50,350 nucleotides of DNA from Bacteroides oleiciplenus YIT 12058 (GCF_000315485.1 NZ_JH992948.1:1-50350), one strand, 5' to 3'; positions 8,213 through 17,508 are shown, numbered from the stretch's first letter. Numbers and translations are program-made. The notes: generated from the sequence alone by a model not told the origin.

Positions 8213-9565
8213 TCAATATTTTTCTTGGTAAAGCATGACCCTGTACCCGGCTTTCAGATGCACCTTGACGGTTCGCATCTTTTTGGCGATGTACTGGCTC
8301 GTGCCTTGTATCAGCCCCTTGCCCAAGTCGGAGGCGAGCTGCGCCCCGGCATTGGTGGAGATGTTGATGCTGCTTCCCAGCGAGCCGCCCATGTTGGCGG
8401 CGACCTCCCGGACGGCGTTCATCTCCATCGAGTTCGGGATGAAGATGCCGGGCTGTCCGTCCGTGTCATAGACCGCAAGCTCCACGGGGATAATCGTGCC
8501 GTCGTATTCCAGCGAGGTAATCTCGATGTCGAGCCGCTCACCCTGTATCTTGCCCGTGCCGACCACCACCGCACCCCGGGGTATTGTCCTGCCTGCCACC
8601 GCCATAGGCTCCAGCAGGCGCAGCCTTACCGTCTGCCCGTCCGTCACGCTCTGCGCCCCATGCACGCACGCCGGTATGGTGTTCCTGTCCAATACCTCCG
8701 CCGTGCCGACAGCCGTGTTGAAACCCCGGTTGCGTTCCTGCGATAAGGCGGCGACAAACTCCGCGTTACTCATAGGCTGTGAGAGTGAAGAAACTACTTG
8801 ATGCTCCACCTGTCTGATAGGCATTGCCTTGTTCTTCTTCCCTTTCTGCACGGTAGTTGGCTCTGCCCTCTGTTCCGCCGATGGCTGTCCTCCGTTCTGA
8901 CCGCCCATGTACTTTGCCGCCAGCTCGTAGGACTTCTCCATAAGAGCCACCTGCTCGTCCATAGAGGAAGCCTTGCCCCTCTCGCTTTCCAGTTCCGACT
9001 CCAGCGATGCGATGCGCTCCAACAATTCGTCCATCTCCGCATTGTCGTTTTTCGGCTGGTCGTAGAAGTTTCCGAGCGTGGCGTTCAGGTCACGGTAGGC
9101 GGCTGCGGAGGACTGGATGGTCTGCGGCGTGGCTGGCTTTGCCCTTTCTTCCTTGCCGCCCGGATTGGCGAGGTCGAAGTCCACTCCGTTCTCCGTTCCC
9201 GCTATCTCGCGGTCGAACATGTCGCCCAGCTGCCCGATGGCACGGTTGCGGCTCTCCTGACGCTCTTCCATCTCCCCATGCTCGTAGGCTTTCAGCTTGT
9301 CGCCGATAATCTGCCGGTTCGCCTTGTCAGCGTCGGGCATCTCGGTGTTGTATCCGTCCGTTCCCGGCGGTTGCTCCTTGCCGGAGGACGGGGCGAATAT
9401 CAGCCACATCGCCCCGATGAACACCAACACCATAGCGGGCAGCACGATCATCTTCTGCCGTTTCAGCCGTTGCGCCTCTGTCAGCGGTTCGCGCTCCTTT
9501 TTCGGTTTCCCCGTTTCGGGAGCAGCTTTGTTCTCTTTCGTCGGTTCATTCTTTGTCTGTTCCAT
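8213..9565 (-). CDS. traM: Conjugative transposon protein TraM (VirB10-like)
   Basis: This 450-residue protein has a Lys/Glu-rich cytoplasmic N terminus, a single membrane span near residues 38-58 (IVLPAMVLVFIGAMWLIFAP), a long polar periplasmic linker with a coiled coil (MDELLERIASLESELESE) and a C-terminal VirB10-like domain (IPACVHGAQSVTDGQTVRLRLLEP..., RTIPRGAVVVGTGKIQGERL). It should bridge inner and outer membranes in the type IV secretion channel. Its start overlaps the end of traL by 20 bases. Confidence 0.92.
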   Translation of the reverse strand: MEQTKNEPTKENKAAPETGKPKKEREPLTEAQRLKRQKMIVLPAMVLVFIGAMWLIFAPSSGKEQPPGTDGYNTEMPDADKANRQIIGDKLKAYEHGEMEERQESRNRAIGQLGDMFDREIAGTENGVDFDLANPGGKEERAKPATPQTIQSSAAAYRDLNATLGNFYDQPKNDNAEMDELLERIASLESELESERGKASSMDEQVALMEKSYELAAKYMGGQNGGQPSAEQRAEPTTVQKGKKNKAMPIRQVEHQVVSSLSQPMSNAEFVAALSQERNRGFNTAVGTAEVLDRNTIPACVHGAQSVTDGQTVRLRLLEPMAVAGRTIPRGAVVVGTGKIQGERLDIEITSLEYDGTIIPVELAVYDTDGQPGIFIPNSMEMNAVREVAANMGGSLGSSINISTNAGAQLASDLGKGLIQGTSQYIAKKMRTVKVHLKAGYRVMLYQEKY

Positions 9566-9854
9566 ATAAATAAGGTGTTAAGTGATTGCCTGTTTCCGCC
9601 GGGGTCGGCAGTTCCACCCGTCCGGCGTGTCCCGTTTCCATATGTGAGCCGTCGTTCCTGCCGATGTCATAGACGGCTCTGCCGAAGGTGTAAAGGGCAA
9701 GCACCGCGAAGGCGGCGAACATCCCCAGCACGATGCGGCGGCGTGTTTCCGGCGGCAAGCCGTCCAGATACCCTTTGAGACTTGCCGCCAAGCGTTTCCG
9801 TTTGTCGTGGAGTTTCCAATACATGCCCCACATTGATTTTCTGATACTTTTCAT
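9546..9854 (-). CDS. traL: Conjugative transposon protein TraL (DUF3989)
   Basis: This 102-residue protein is a small inner-membrane component: a basic N terminus (KLHDKRKRLAASLKGYL) is followed by one transmembrane helix near residues 39-57 (RRRIVLGMFAAFAVLALYTF) and a short periplasmic tail. Function within the mating apparatus is undefined. It overlaps traM by 20 bases and follows traK after six bases. Confidence 0.87.
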   Translation of the reverse strand: MKSIRKSMWGMYWKLHDKRKRLAASLKGYLDGLPPETRRRIVLGMFAAFAVLALYTFGRAVYDIGRNDGSHMETGHAGRVELPTPAETGNHLTPYLYGTDKE

Positions 9855-9860
9855 GTCCTG

Positions 9861-10484
9861 TTACCGTTTGATAGTCTGTAAATCCTTGTTCTCAATGATG
9901 GTGAAACCCTCGATGGTAAAACCGTTCGGGTTGTCATCCGACCGCGATGCGTTCAGCAGGCGGCAGGTGGTCACGAGGCTGCGCTCGGTGACGTTGCTCT
10001 GCCGGATGATTTTCTGTGTGGCGTAGGTCACGGCACGGTAGGGATAGGCGTTGAAGTCGCACACCACGCTGTCCACCTTCAGCACTTGGTTGATGTTCCC
10101 GGCGATGATGCGGTTGTAGTACCCCTTCTCCGCGAAGTCCGAATAATAGTGGTACACGCTCTTGTCCGCCAGCAGCAAGGCACGTTTCACGTTGTGTTCA
10201 ATCGCGCTTTTTTCAGGTGATAGCGTGAAGAACATCTCGTGGAAACGGCGCACATGTTCCCGTGCCTCCGCCGGGCGGTTCTGCGACAAATCCTGAGACA
10301 AGGCGAGCATCAGGCTCTTGCCGTTGTCCAGCACATAGATTTTCTCCCGTTGCTTCTCTGCGAAACGGTAGGAGTTCCACACGCTCCACACCGTCACCAC
10401 GGCGCACAGCGAGAGGAAGACGATACCGAACAGGCGTATCTGCCTGAACGACGATTCGATGTTTCTAAGTGATTTGAATTCCAT
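9861..10484 (-). CDS. traK: Conjugative transposon protein TraK (VirB8-like)
   Basis: This 207-residue protein has one N-terminal membrane span (LFGIVFLSLCAVVTVWSVWN, about residues 18-37) and a periplasmic domain whose pattern (EHVRRFHEMFFTLSPEKSAIE..., VVCDFNAYPYRAVTYATQKI) is that of VirB8/TraK proteins. VirB8 homologues nucleate assembly of the inner-membrane channel. It is 31 bases downstream of traJ. Confidence 0.9.
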   Translation of the reverse strand: MEFKSLRNIESSFRQIRLFGIVFLSLCAVVTVWSVWNSYRFAEKQREKIYVLDNGKSLMLALSQDLSQNRPAEAREHVRRFHEMFFTLSPEKSAIEHNVKRALLLADKSVYHYYSDFAEKGYYNRIIAGNINQVLKVDSVVCDFNAYPYRAVTYATQKIIRQSNVTERSLVTTCRLLNASRSDDNPNGFTIEGFTIIENKDLQTIKR

Positions 10485-10515
10485 TTATATTTTCCAATTT
10501 ATGATTGCACATTGA

Positions 10516-11520
10516 TTATTTCAGCAATTTGCCGACACGTCCGACTGCGTTTCCTGCGGCTGCACCCGCCACGCTGCCCGCCATGCTTCCGGCTCGTCCC
10601 GCCATCTGGTTCACGTTGCGACCGTAACCGCCCATGCCTCCGGCTTGGATAATCCAGCCCGCAACGGTGGGAATGGTAAAGTAGCCGATGATGCCGATGC
10701 AGAGGAATACGATATACACCCCGTCGCTCGAATCCAGCGAGAAGTTCGGGTCTGCCTGCATCCGCTCGATGTCGTTTTGCAGCATCAGAACCTGTATCTT
10801 CGCCAGTATGGTGCTGAACATGTCCGATACCGGTAGCCACAGATAGACCTGTATATAGCGGCATATCCACTGCGTGAGCGTGTTTTGGAAACCGTCCCAT
10901 ACCGACAGGGCGAAGGCTATCGGACCGAGAATCGCCAGCACCACGAGAAAGAAGGTGCGGACGGTGTCTATCACGAGGGCGGCGGCTTGGAACAGCAGTT
11001 CGAGTATCTCGCGGAAGAAGTCGCGGATGCTCTTCTTCATGTTGTACATTCCCCGGTCGATATACATTCCCGCCATCGTCACCATGTCGGAGGGCGACCA
11101 GCCGAGTTCCTCCAGTTGCTTGTCAAATTCCTCGTTGGACACGAGGTAGGCGGTTTCGGGGTTGCGTACCATCGCCTCGTATTCCAGTTTGTCCTTCTGC
11201 TCCCGGTATCGGTTCATGTCCAGCGTTTCCGCCTCCAGCATCTTTGCCGTGCCCTGTACGACGGGTGAGAGGATGCTGTTTATCGTGCCCAGCACCACAG
11301 TCGGGAAGAACATGATGCACAGACCGATGGCAAAAGGACGGAGCATCGGGAATACGTCTATCGGTTCAGCTCTCGCCAGCGACTGCCATACCCGGTAGGC
11401 GACGTAGAACAGCGCACCCAGCCCGGCGATGCCTTTCGCCACACCAGCCATGTCCCCACACAGCGGCATCATCTGCTCATAAAGTGAACGTAAAATCTGA
11501 TGAAGGTTGTCGAACTTCAT
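10516..11520 (-). CDS. traJ: Conjugative transposon protein TraJ (VirB6-like)
   Basis: This 334-residue polytopic membrane protein shows several hydrophobic helices (GIAGLGALFYVAYRVW; FAIGLCIMFFPTVVLGTI; FFLVVLAILGPIAFALSVW; VYIVFLCIGIIGYFTIPTVA) and a Gly/Ala-rich C-terminal tail. The arrangement fits the TraJ/VirB6-like inner-membrane channel subunit. It begins three bases after the traI stop. Confidence 0.9.
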   Translation of the reverse strand: MKFDNLHQILRSLYEQMMPLCGDMAGVAKGIAGLGALFYVAYRVWQSLARAEPIDVFPMLRPFAIGLCIMFFPTVVLGTINSILSPVVQGTAKMLEAETLDMNRYREQKDKLEYEAMVRNPETAYLVSNEEFDKQLEELGWSPSDMVTMAGMYIDRGMYNMKKSIRDFFREILELLFQAAALVIDTVRTFFLVVLAILGPIAFALSVWDGFQNTLTQWICRYIQVYLWLPVSDMFSTILAKIQVLMLQNDIERMQADPNFSLDSSDGVYIVFLCIGIIGYFTIPTVAGWIIQAGGMGGYGRNVNQMAGRAGSMAGSVAGAAAGNAVGRVGKLLK

Positions 11521-11523
11521 AGG

Positions 11524-12153
11524 CTACCAGTATCTTTCGTTCATGTTCCCGTACAGCCCCATGATGCGGTCGAGGTCGTTCTTCTTTTTCGCACGCAGGT
11601 AACTCACGGAGATGTTCTTGTTCGTGTAGTAGCTCACGAGGTTGCGGTAACGCTTCATCTTCGAGTGGCAGCGTTCCACCACGTCCATGCGCTCCTTGTC
11701 GGTCATGGAGAGCGTGGTGATGTTCACCACGTTCCTGAGTTCCGTCAACACTTCGTTGCTTTCCTCCAGCAGTTTCGTGTAGCCGAAAGCGATTGCGGAA
11801 AGCTCTTCGGGTCTGAAATTCCCGTCACGGAGCATCCGTTGGAAACTGTTCACATAGATGTCTGTGATGTCGCCCACCATCAGGATGGTCTGCTGCACCT
11901 TGCGGGCGTCCTTGACCAGATTGTTCACCGATTTGAGGGCATCGTAATACTTCTTGCCCTGCTGATAGATTTTCACCGTCTCCTGAAAGTTGCTCACCAT
12001 GTTCGTGGCGGTCTTGGAGGTATGGATGATGTTTTTGGAGGCATTGATGATGCCCTGCGCTAGATTGCCCGGATCGCTTACGACCCACTGTGCGCTTGCC
12101 CTGCCCGCGAAAAGCAGGCACAGGCAGATAATCATTGTTATTCTTGTTCTCAT
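11524..12153 (-). CDS. traI: Conjugative transposon protein TraI (DUF4141, VirB5-like)
   Basis: This 209-residue secreted protein has a signal peptide (MRTRITMIICLCLLFAGRASAQ) and a mostly alpha-helical mature region (GNLAQGIINASKNIIHTSKT..., VVNITTLSMTDKERMDVVERC). The family is DUF4141; helical content and position suggest a VirB5-like periplasmic or pilus-tip role, which is inference. A leader motif lies two bases upstream of the ATG. Confidence 0.88.
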   Translation of the reverse strand: MRTRITMIICLCLLFAGRASAQWVVSDPGNLAQGIINASKNIIHTSKTATNMVSNFQETVKIYQQGKKYYDALKSVNNLVKDARKVQQTILMVGDITDIYVNSFQRMLRDGNFRPEELSAIAFGYTKLLEESNEVLTELRNVVNITTLSMTDKERMDVVERCHSKMKRYRNLVSYYTNKNISVSYLRAKKKNDLDRIMGLYGNMNERYW

Positions 12154-12155
12154 GT

Positions 12156-12173
12156 TACTTTGGATTTTAGTGG
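12156..12173 (-). promoter_or_regulatory. Recurrent leader motif before traI
   Basis: The mRNA strand reads CCACTAAAATCCAAAGTA, two bases before the traI ATG. It differs from the exact complement of the RteR-locus sequence by one inserted A. Confidence 0.6.
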
Positions 12174-12176
12174 TTG

Positions 12177-12557
12177 TTATTCTTCGGTCGGATGTCCCGG
12201 CTGCGGCTTCACCCGCACATAGTCCCCGTTTGGCGAGAAAGTCAGCACATCCGTGGCCTCGTTGTAGGACACGTCGATGCGGAAGCCGGTGTTCATGAAC
12301 AGGTTGCCGTTCTCCTCCTGCAAGAGATAGGTTTCCGGCTTGAGCTTGCGGCGCAGACCGCTACGACGGAACACCGTCACTTTGTAGGCTTCGCCCTCCT
12401 TGTAGATAAGCACGTCAGGTTTTCCCTCCACGCTCTCCCAGTTCCCGCACAGCATGTCGCGGCGGTTGTCGGCCACGTCGCAGGATTGCAGCATCATGAC
12501 CGCCAATCCGATAAGGCACTTGCTGACTTGCAGCATTTTCACTTTTGGTAAATTCAT
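12177..12557 (-). CDS. traH: Conjugative transposon protein TraH (DUF3876)
   Basis: This 126-residue protein appears to be a small lipoprotein: the N terminus (CLIGLAVMMLQSC) ends in a lipobox-like Cys near residue 26. The rest is a compact beta-rich domain (NWESVEGKPDVLIYKEGEAY, PETYLLQEENGNLFMNTGF) of the DUF3876/TraH family. Role in transfer is not defined. It lies 40 bases after traG. A GTATCAACC leader element precedes its A-rich start region. Confidence 0.83.
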   Translation of the reverse strand: MNLPKVKMLQVSKCLIGLAVMMLQSCDVADNRRDMLCGNWESVEGKPDVLIYKEGEAYKVTVFRRSGLRRKLKPETYLLQEENGNLFMNTGFRIDVSYNEATDVLTFSPNGDYVRVKPQPGHPTEE

Positions 12558-12597
12558 ACGCGTTTTTCTTTTTTGGTTGATACATTCTGTTTTTTAG

Positions 12598-15102
12598 TTA
12601 TTCCTTGTTTCTCCGCCTTTCGGCAAGCTGCCGGATGGCGGCTTCGATGTCGTCGCCCAGCTTCTCCGCCAGACGGTAAACCTCCACTTTTTCCGTTTCC
12701 TCGGTGGTGTACGCCAGATACTCTTCCGCGCTGACCTCCGTGGCATAGACCGCCGACTGCGTGCCGCCCAAGCCTATCCACACCTCCTTGTAGAGCCGTG
12801 AAGGGTTGTTCGCCATGTTGATGGAGAGTATCTGCGACTTCTCCTTTTCCGTCAGTCCGAGCAACGCCTGTATCTGGTCGAACTTGTTCATATATTTCCT
12901 TTGGTCAAGCAGGATTTTACAATCCGAGTTGTTGATAATGCTCTCTTTGACCACCGGAGAACTGATAATGTCGTCCACCTCCTGCGTCACCACGATTGCC
13001 TCGCCGTAATATTTTCTGACCGTCTTATACATATAGCGCAGATATTCAGCCATGTTCGCCGATGAGAGGGCCTTCCAAGCCTCTTCCACGATAAGCTGTT
13101 TCCGCACGCCTTTCAGCCGCCGCATCTTGTTGATGAAGGCTTCCATGATGATGATGGTCACGACGGGGAACAGTTCGCGGTTTTCTTTAATCGAATCTAT
13201 CTCGAAGACGATGAACCGCTTGCCGAGCAGGTCGATGTTCTCCGTGGAGTTGAGCAGGAAATCGTAACGCCCGCCCCGGTAATACTGCCGCATGGTGGTG
13301 AGCATGTTGTCGATGTTGAAGTCGGACTTCTCCACCTTGATGTCACGCTGTGCCAGTTCCTTGCGGTAGTCGTCACGCATATACTCGTAGAAGGTGTTGA
13401 ACGACGGCACGATGCTACGGTCGGATTGGATGCGCTCAATATAGGCACTCACGGCACTGCCCAGCTCGCCGCTCTCCGTCTTTGTCACCTTGTCGTCCTC
13501 CGACTTCCAGAGCGTCAGCAACAGGGTCTTGATGCTGTCCTTCTTCTCCACGTCGAAGATGTAATCGTCGGTGTAGAACGGGTTGAAGCTGATGGGCTTA
13601 TCTTCCGTGTAGGTGAAATACACACCGTCCGCTCCGCCTGTCTTGCGTCGGATCATGCCGCACAAGCCCTGATAGGAGTTTCCCGTGTCCACCAATACCA
13701 CATGTGCGCCTTGCTCATAATATTGGCGCACGAGGTGGTTCATGAAGAAAGACTTGCCGCTGCCCGAAGGACCCAGCACGAACTTGTTGCGGTTGGTCGT
13801 GATACCTCGCTTCATGGGCAGGTCGGAGATGTCAAGGTGCAGCGGTTTTCCCGTGAGCCTGTCCACCATCTTGATGCCGAAGGGCGAGAGCGAGCTGCGG
13901 TAGTTGGTTTCCTCTGTGAACAGGCACACCGCCTGTTCGATGAAGGTGTGGAAACTCTCTTCCGCCGGGAAGTCCGCCGCATTGCCGGGTATCGCCGCCC
14001 AGTAGAGTGTCGGGCAGTCGATGGTGTTGTGGCGCGGCACGCATTCCATGCTTGCCAACTGGCTGCCCACGTCGTTCTTGATATGCTTCAGTTCCTCCGC
14101 ATCGTCGCTCCACGCCATGACGTTGAAGTGTGCCCGTACCGAGGTCAGTCCGTAGGAATGGGCTTCGTTCAGGTATTGGTCTATCCACTCGCGGTTGATG
14201 CTGTTGCTCCTTGAATAGCGAGATAGCGACTGCATGTTACGGGCGGACTTCTCGAACTTCTGCAAGGTTTCCTCACTGTTGTCTATCAGCACATACTGGT
14301 TGTAGATATGGTTGCAGGAGAGCAGAAGCCCCACCGGGGAGGCGAATGACAGTCGGCAGTCACTCCGGTCGGTGGAGAGCTTCTCGTAACGGGTGTCGGT
14401 AGCCACCTTGCCCGGCAGGTCTTCCGCGTCGGAGAGGGTGTGCAGACACAGGCGGTTGTCGCCGATGCGCATCTCCCTTGCCGAAAGCTCGATGTCCTGC
14501 AAGGTGGTGTCACCTTCCGGCATGAGCGAGAAGTAGCGTTCAATAAGTCCCGTCTTTCCCTCAGTACCCACAATCTCATCGGTGGAGAGGCGGCGCAGCC
14601 TGACAAGCCCGCTGTCGTTCATGATGCGCTCGAACTGTTCGCAGGCTTCCAAGAACTTGGTCGTGGTTTCCCTGTCCAGCTCCTTCGGGATGATATGTCC
14701 CCGGCACAGCGTGCTGAAATTGCTCTGCATCCGGTTACGCTCCTTTGTTGTCTTGGTCAGGTAGAGGTAGCAGGTGTGTTTCAGGTACGGACGCTCGTTG
14801 AAGTGACGCTCGAAAGAGCGGCTTAAAAAGCTCATGTCGTCCTTCTGAAGCTCCGGTTTGTAGCGTTCCTTGATGAACCAGTCCTGTTTGTGGACGACGG
14901 AGTAGTCCGGCAGCACCTTGATAGCCTTGCACCAGCAACTGTGTATCGCCTCGTACTCCGCACCCGTCACGGTGTAAAGTTCCGGTAGTTCCACCTCGAA
15001 AGCCACCGTGATGTCGGCGTCCTTTGAGATGATGCAGCCATGCTCCACCGCTAAAAGTGGGAACCTGTTTTCCAGTGTTGTCATTTTCGATGTATTCCTC
15101 AT
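12598..15102 (-). CDS. traG: TraG, VirB4-like conjugation ATPase
   Basis: This 834-residue protein is the VirB4-type ATPase that energises the type IV secretion apparatus on the cytoplasmic face. The N-terminal half is the VirB4/CagE region (FNERPYLKHTCYLYLTKTTKER). The Walker A loop LGPSGSGKSFF lies near residue 440 and Walker B LIVEEAWKAL near 672; VTQEVDDIISS follows. Length is typical. It overlaps the traF stop by four bases. In this element family the name traG denotes the VirB4 homologue; the coupling protein is MobC. Confidence 0.95.
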   Translation of the reverse strand: MRNTSKMTTLENRFPLLAVEHGCIISKDADITVAFEVELPELYTVTGAEYEAIHSCWCKAIKVLPDYSVVHKQDWFIKERYKPELQKDDMSFLSRSFERHFNERPYLKHTCYLYLTKTTKERNRMQSNFSTLCRGHIIPKELDRETTTKFLEACEQFERIMNDSGLVRLRRLSTDEIVGTEGKTGLIERYFSLMPEGDTTLQDIELSAREMRIGDNRLCLHTLSDAEDLPGKVATDTRYEKLSTDRSDCRLSFASPVGLLLSCNHIYNQYVLIDNSEETLQKFEKSARNMQSLSRYSRSNSINREWIDQYLNEAHSYGLTSVRAHFNVMAWSDDAEELKHIKNDVGSQLASMECVPRHNTIDCPTLYWAAIPGNAADFPAEESFHTFIEQAVCLFTEETNYRSSLSPFGIKMVDRLTGKPLHLDISDLPMKRGITTNRNKFVLGPSGSGKSFFMNHLVRQYYEQGAHVVLVDTGNSYQGLCGMIRRKTGGADGVYFTYTEDKPISFNPFYTDDYIFDVEKKDSIKTLLLTLWKSEDDKVTKTESGELGSAVSAYIERIQSDRSIVPSFNTFYEYMRDDYRKELAQRDIKVEKSDFNIDNMLTTMRQYYRGGRYDFLLNSTENIDLLGKRFIVFEIDSIKENRELFPVVTIIIMEAFINKMRRLKGVRKQLIVEEAWKALSSANMAEYLRYMYKTVRKYYGEAIVVTQEVDDIISSPVVKESIINNSDCKILLDQRKYMNKFDQIQALLGLTEKEKSQILSINMANNPSRLYKEVWIGLGGTQSAVYATEVSAEEYLAYTTEETEKVEVYRLAEKLGDDIEAAIRQLAERRRNKE

Positions 15103-15431
15103 TGTCTTTCTTCCTTTCGTTGTCGTTTGAACAGACGGGTTATCCGCCGCCGGTTGATAAGGTATCGGGGATGGCTCCGTGCCGCTCCTAATTTCATCAG
15201 CCCGTGTTCACCGTACCGGGCGTTCAGCGCGAAGGTCTGCCATACAAGGAGGGAGGACGATGCCGCGCCGAAGCCGATACATATCCACTGGTCGATACCG
15301 ACCATGTAGAGGATGACGAACAGGACGAAGAGAGCCAGCAGACCTCCGCAGAAGATGAAGAGGTACTGTGCCTTCAAGCCCTTGAACTCTACCGGACGGC
15401 CGATACCCTTGTTGATTGGGTATTCAGCCAT
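15099..15431 (-). CDS. traF: Conjugative transposon protein TraF (DUF4133, VirB3-like)
   Basis: This 110-residue inner-membrane protein has two adjacent membrane spans (YLFIFCGGLLALFVLFVILYM and WICIGFGAASSSLLVWQTF) followed by a basic cytoplasmic tail. The layout and the position just upstream of the VirB4 homologue fit a VirB3-like subunit. It lies 10 bases after traE and overlaps traG by four. Confidence 0.88.
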   Translation of the reverse strand: MAEYPINKGIGRPVEFKGLKAQYLFIFCGGLLALFVLFVILYMVGIDQWICIGFGAASSSLLVWQTFALNARYGEHGLMKLGAARSHPRYLINRRRITRLFKRQRKEERQ

Positions 15432-15441
15432 ACATTATTTA

Positions 15442-15759
15442 TTAAAGGAAGAATGAGCGCAGGATGGTGGCGGCAACAATCAGGAAGATGCACGCGCCGA
15501 ACCACGAGGCGGCTGTCTTGCTGGTGTCGGGGTCGCCCGATGAAAACTTGCCGTACACTTTTACGCCCCCGATAAGCCCGACGACTGCACCGATGGCGTA
15601 TATCAGTTTAGTTCCGGGGTCGAAATAAGAACTCACCATAGAGGTGGCTTCGTTGATGCCCGCGATGCCGTTTCCCTGCGCGAAAGCGGAGGCGGTTGCG
15701 GCGATGACAAGTGCCGCGGAGAGGATTGCTTTTCTGTTTTTCAAGATGTTCTTGTTCAT
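15442..15759 (-). CDS. traE: Conjugative transposon protein TraE (DUF4134, VirB2-like)
   Basis: This 105-residue protein has an N-terminal signal-like segment (AILSAALVIAATASAFAQ) and two further hydrophobic helices (LIYAIGAVVGLIGGVKVY and FGACIFLIVAATILRSFFL). The size, processed N terminus and position before VirB3- and VirB4-like genes suggest a pilin-like (VirB2) protein. The 201-bp gap upstream is the longest inside the tra operon and carries a leader motif (15830-15846) and a GTATCAACC element. Confidence 0.87.
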   Translation of the reverse strand: MNKNILKNRKAILSAALVIAATASAFAQGNGIAGINEATSMVSSYFDPGTKLIYAIGAVVGLIGGVKVYGKFSSGDPDTSKTAASWFGACIFLIVAATILRSFFL

Positions 15760-15829
15760 AAACTGTTCTTGTTTTTTGCCGTCAAAAGGGTGGATGGTCC
15801 TTTGTCGGGCGGTTGATACTTTGTTTCTT

Positions 15830-15846
15830 TACTTTGGTTTTAGTGG
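15830..15846 (-). promoter_or_regulatory. Recurrent leader motif in the traD-traE gap
   Basis: The mRNA strand reads CCACTAAAACCAAAGTA, one mismatch from the complement of the RteR-locus sequence. Unlike the other copies it lies about 70 bases upstream of the next start codon (traE). Confidence 0.5.
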
Positions 15847-15960
15847 ATGCCCGTTTGTTTCCACGGACGTGGGCGTGTCCGTTGCGGATGGGGATGCGCC
15901 TTGCGTTTCCTCGCCGCGTGGGTTGATGTCATTCTTTCATGTTCATTTCTTTTATTGTTG

Positions 15961-16689
15961 TCATACATAGTTGCGAATGTCGAACTCCTCGATGTTGTCC
16001 GGCACGACGAACTCCTTTTCAGATTTCTTCAGCCGAATCTCGATAAGCCCCTTGATGCGGATGCCTATCTCCGAAGAGCCTTCCATCATTTTCTCGTACA
16101 ACTCCGTGCCCTCCATGTCGGTGAACACCTTAGCCGCCTTTTCACGTTCCGCCTGTGTCGCGTCCGGGTTTTTGGCGGTCTTGCAGGCGTCGTCAATCTC
16201 GTCAAAGCTGCTGCCCGAAGCCCGTGGCGTGTCCGAGGCGTCCTCTTCCGGTTCGTCGTCCCCGTATCCCAGTTCCTCCGGCGGTATGCTCGTGAAGGTC
16301 TCATCGAGTTTTTCCTCCGGGACTTGTGCCGGGCGGGATGCGTTTCCCGTTTTTCCGTCGTCAAAAGTAGCCTCTTCCTCCGACAGCTCAATGCCTTTTT
16401 CAATAGTGGCGGCTTCTTGCGTCGGTATGGCAGCGGTTGTCCGGGTGGATGCCATCCTGAAACGGCTCTTGCCGATGATGTCCGCCTTTTCCGCAGGGAC
16501 TTCCTCGTGTGCCGCTATGCGTTTAGCCTCATTCCCGTCCAGTGACCGCCATAATCCGACAATGCCCTTGAAGAAGCGGACAATCCGCGTGTCCATGATG
16601 CGCTCGTAAAGGAGCAGGAACAGGAACCAGAGGTTGCAGCCGACCGATACCGCCAGCAGAATGTCTGTCATGCTGATTGTGTAATTCAT
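15961..16689 (-). CDS. traD: Conjugative transposon protein TraD
   Basis: The protein has 242 residues from ATG 16689. It has an N-terminal membrane span (ILLAVSVGCNLWFLFLLLYE), then a long acidic, low-complexity cytoplasmic region (IPPEELGYGDDEPEEDASDT) and a short conserved C-terminal part (MEGSSEIGIRIKGLIEIRLKKSEKEF). It is conserved by position in CTnDOT elements, with no known activity. It starts 16 bases after traC; the longer frame from 16734 overlaps traC and is unlikely. Confidence 0.8.
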   Translation of the reverse strand: MNYTISMTDILLAVSVGCNLWFLFLLLYERIMDTRIVRFFKGIVGLWRSLDGNEAKRIAAHEEVPAEKADIIGKSRFRMASTRTTAAIPTQEAATIEKGIELSEEEATFDDGKTGNASRPAQVPEEKLDETFTSIPPEELGYGDDEPEEDASDTPRASGSSFDEIDDACKTAKNPDATQAEREKAAKVFTDMEGTELYEKMMEGSSEIGIRIKGLIEIRLKKSEKEFVVPDNIEEFDIRNYV

Positions 16690-16705
16690 ATCCTTCCGTT
16701 TTTGG

Positions 16706-17065
16706 TTAGAATACTGAATTGTAATTTCGGGCATAAAGGCTCTTTATCGCATCTTCGCACTGGTTGAAGTGGTGCGTCAGCACATGGTCGATGTAAGCGG
16801 ACAGCGTAAGCCGGTCATGCCCGATTACACGGGTGATACGCATGATACGCTCGTGGTACTCCGGGCGCACATACGCCATCTTCCCCTCACGTGCCTTTAC
16901 TTCCGGGTCGCGGATGAACAGGCGTTCATAGTCCTTCTCACTGCATTTGCCGCTTACCGGGACAGGCGACAGTATTTCCACACTCGCCTGCACTTGGGTA
17001 AACATACCTCCGCAGTCTTGCTGTGGTCTTTTTTCATTCGGTGTCATTTCTTTTTCCATTTTCAA
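16706..17065 (-). CDS. traC: Conjugative transposon protein TraC (DUF3408)
   Basis: This 119-residue protein has a variable N terminus and a C-terminal DUF3408 domain (YVRPEYHERIMRITRVIGHDRLTLSAYIDHVLTHHFNQ) resembling ribbon-helix-helix partners of ParA-type partition proteins. It is a paralogue of TraB next door. Its start overlaps the traB stop by four bases. A DNA-binding role with TraA in positioning or transfer control is an inference. Confidence 0.83.
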   Translation of the reverse strand: MKMEKEMTPNEKRPQQDCGGMFTQVQASVEILSPVPVSGKCSEKDYERLFIRDPEVKAREGKMAYVRPEYHERIMRITRVIGHDRLTLSAYIDHVLTHHFNQCEDAIKSLYARNYNSVF

Positions 17066-17508
17066 ATCAGATCTTCACGTTGTTTCTTGTACAGTTCGTT
17101 GATTCTCTCCTTGTGCTGTTCCAGATGCTGGCGCAGCACGGTATCCACATATCCGCCTACTGAGATTTCCCCTCCGGCGATGTCGTTCACGATTCTGAGG
17201 ATCTTGCCGTGGACGTCACGGCTGATATAGACACATTGGCGGGTCTTTATCTCGTTGCGGCGCAGGAATAGCTCGTTGTAGTCCTCGTCCTGCCTTTTCC
17301 GGCGTCCACTTTCCCTCTGCGCTTTTTCCCGTGTTACGGGTTGCACAGGAGATGGTTCCGGTGCGGCGGTGTCCTCTTCGGTCGGTGCAGCTGCGGGTAC
17401 TTCCTGTGCGGGGCGCAGTGTCCCGTCCTGTGTGCGCCGCCCGATGGAGGCTAACAGCAGTTCCTCGTCGATGCCTTCCGTGTTCACTTTCCTGCTGCCC
17501 ATGCTCAC
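17062..17508 (-). CDS. traB: Conjugative transposon protein TraB (DUF3408)
   Basis: This 148-residue protein has a Pro/Glu-rich N-terminal half and a C-terminal DUF3408 domain (VYISRDVHGKILRIVNDIAGGEISVGGYVDTVLRQHLEQH). It parallels TraC, suggesting duplication. It overlaps traA and traC by four bases each, indicating tight coupling. The family is typical of Bacteroidales conjugative transposons. Confidence 0.83.
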   Translation of the reverse strand: MSMGSRKVNTEGIDEELLLASIGRRTQDGTLRPAQEVPAAAPTEEDTAAPEPSPVQPVTREKAQRESGRRKRQDEDYNELFLRRNEIKTRQCVYISRDVHGKILRIVNDIAGGEISVGGYVDTVLRQHLEQHKERINELYKKQREDLI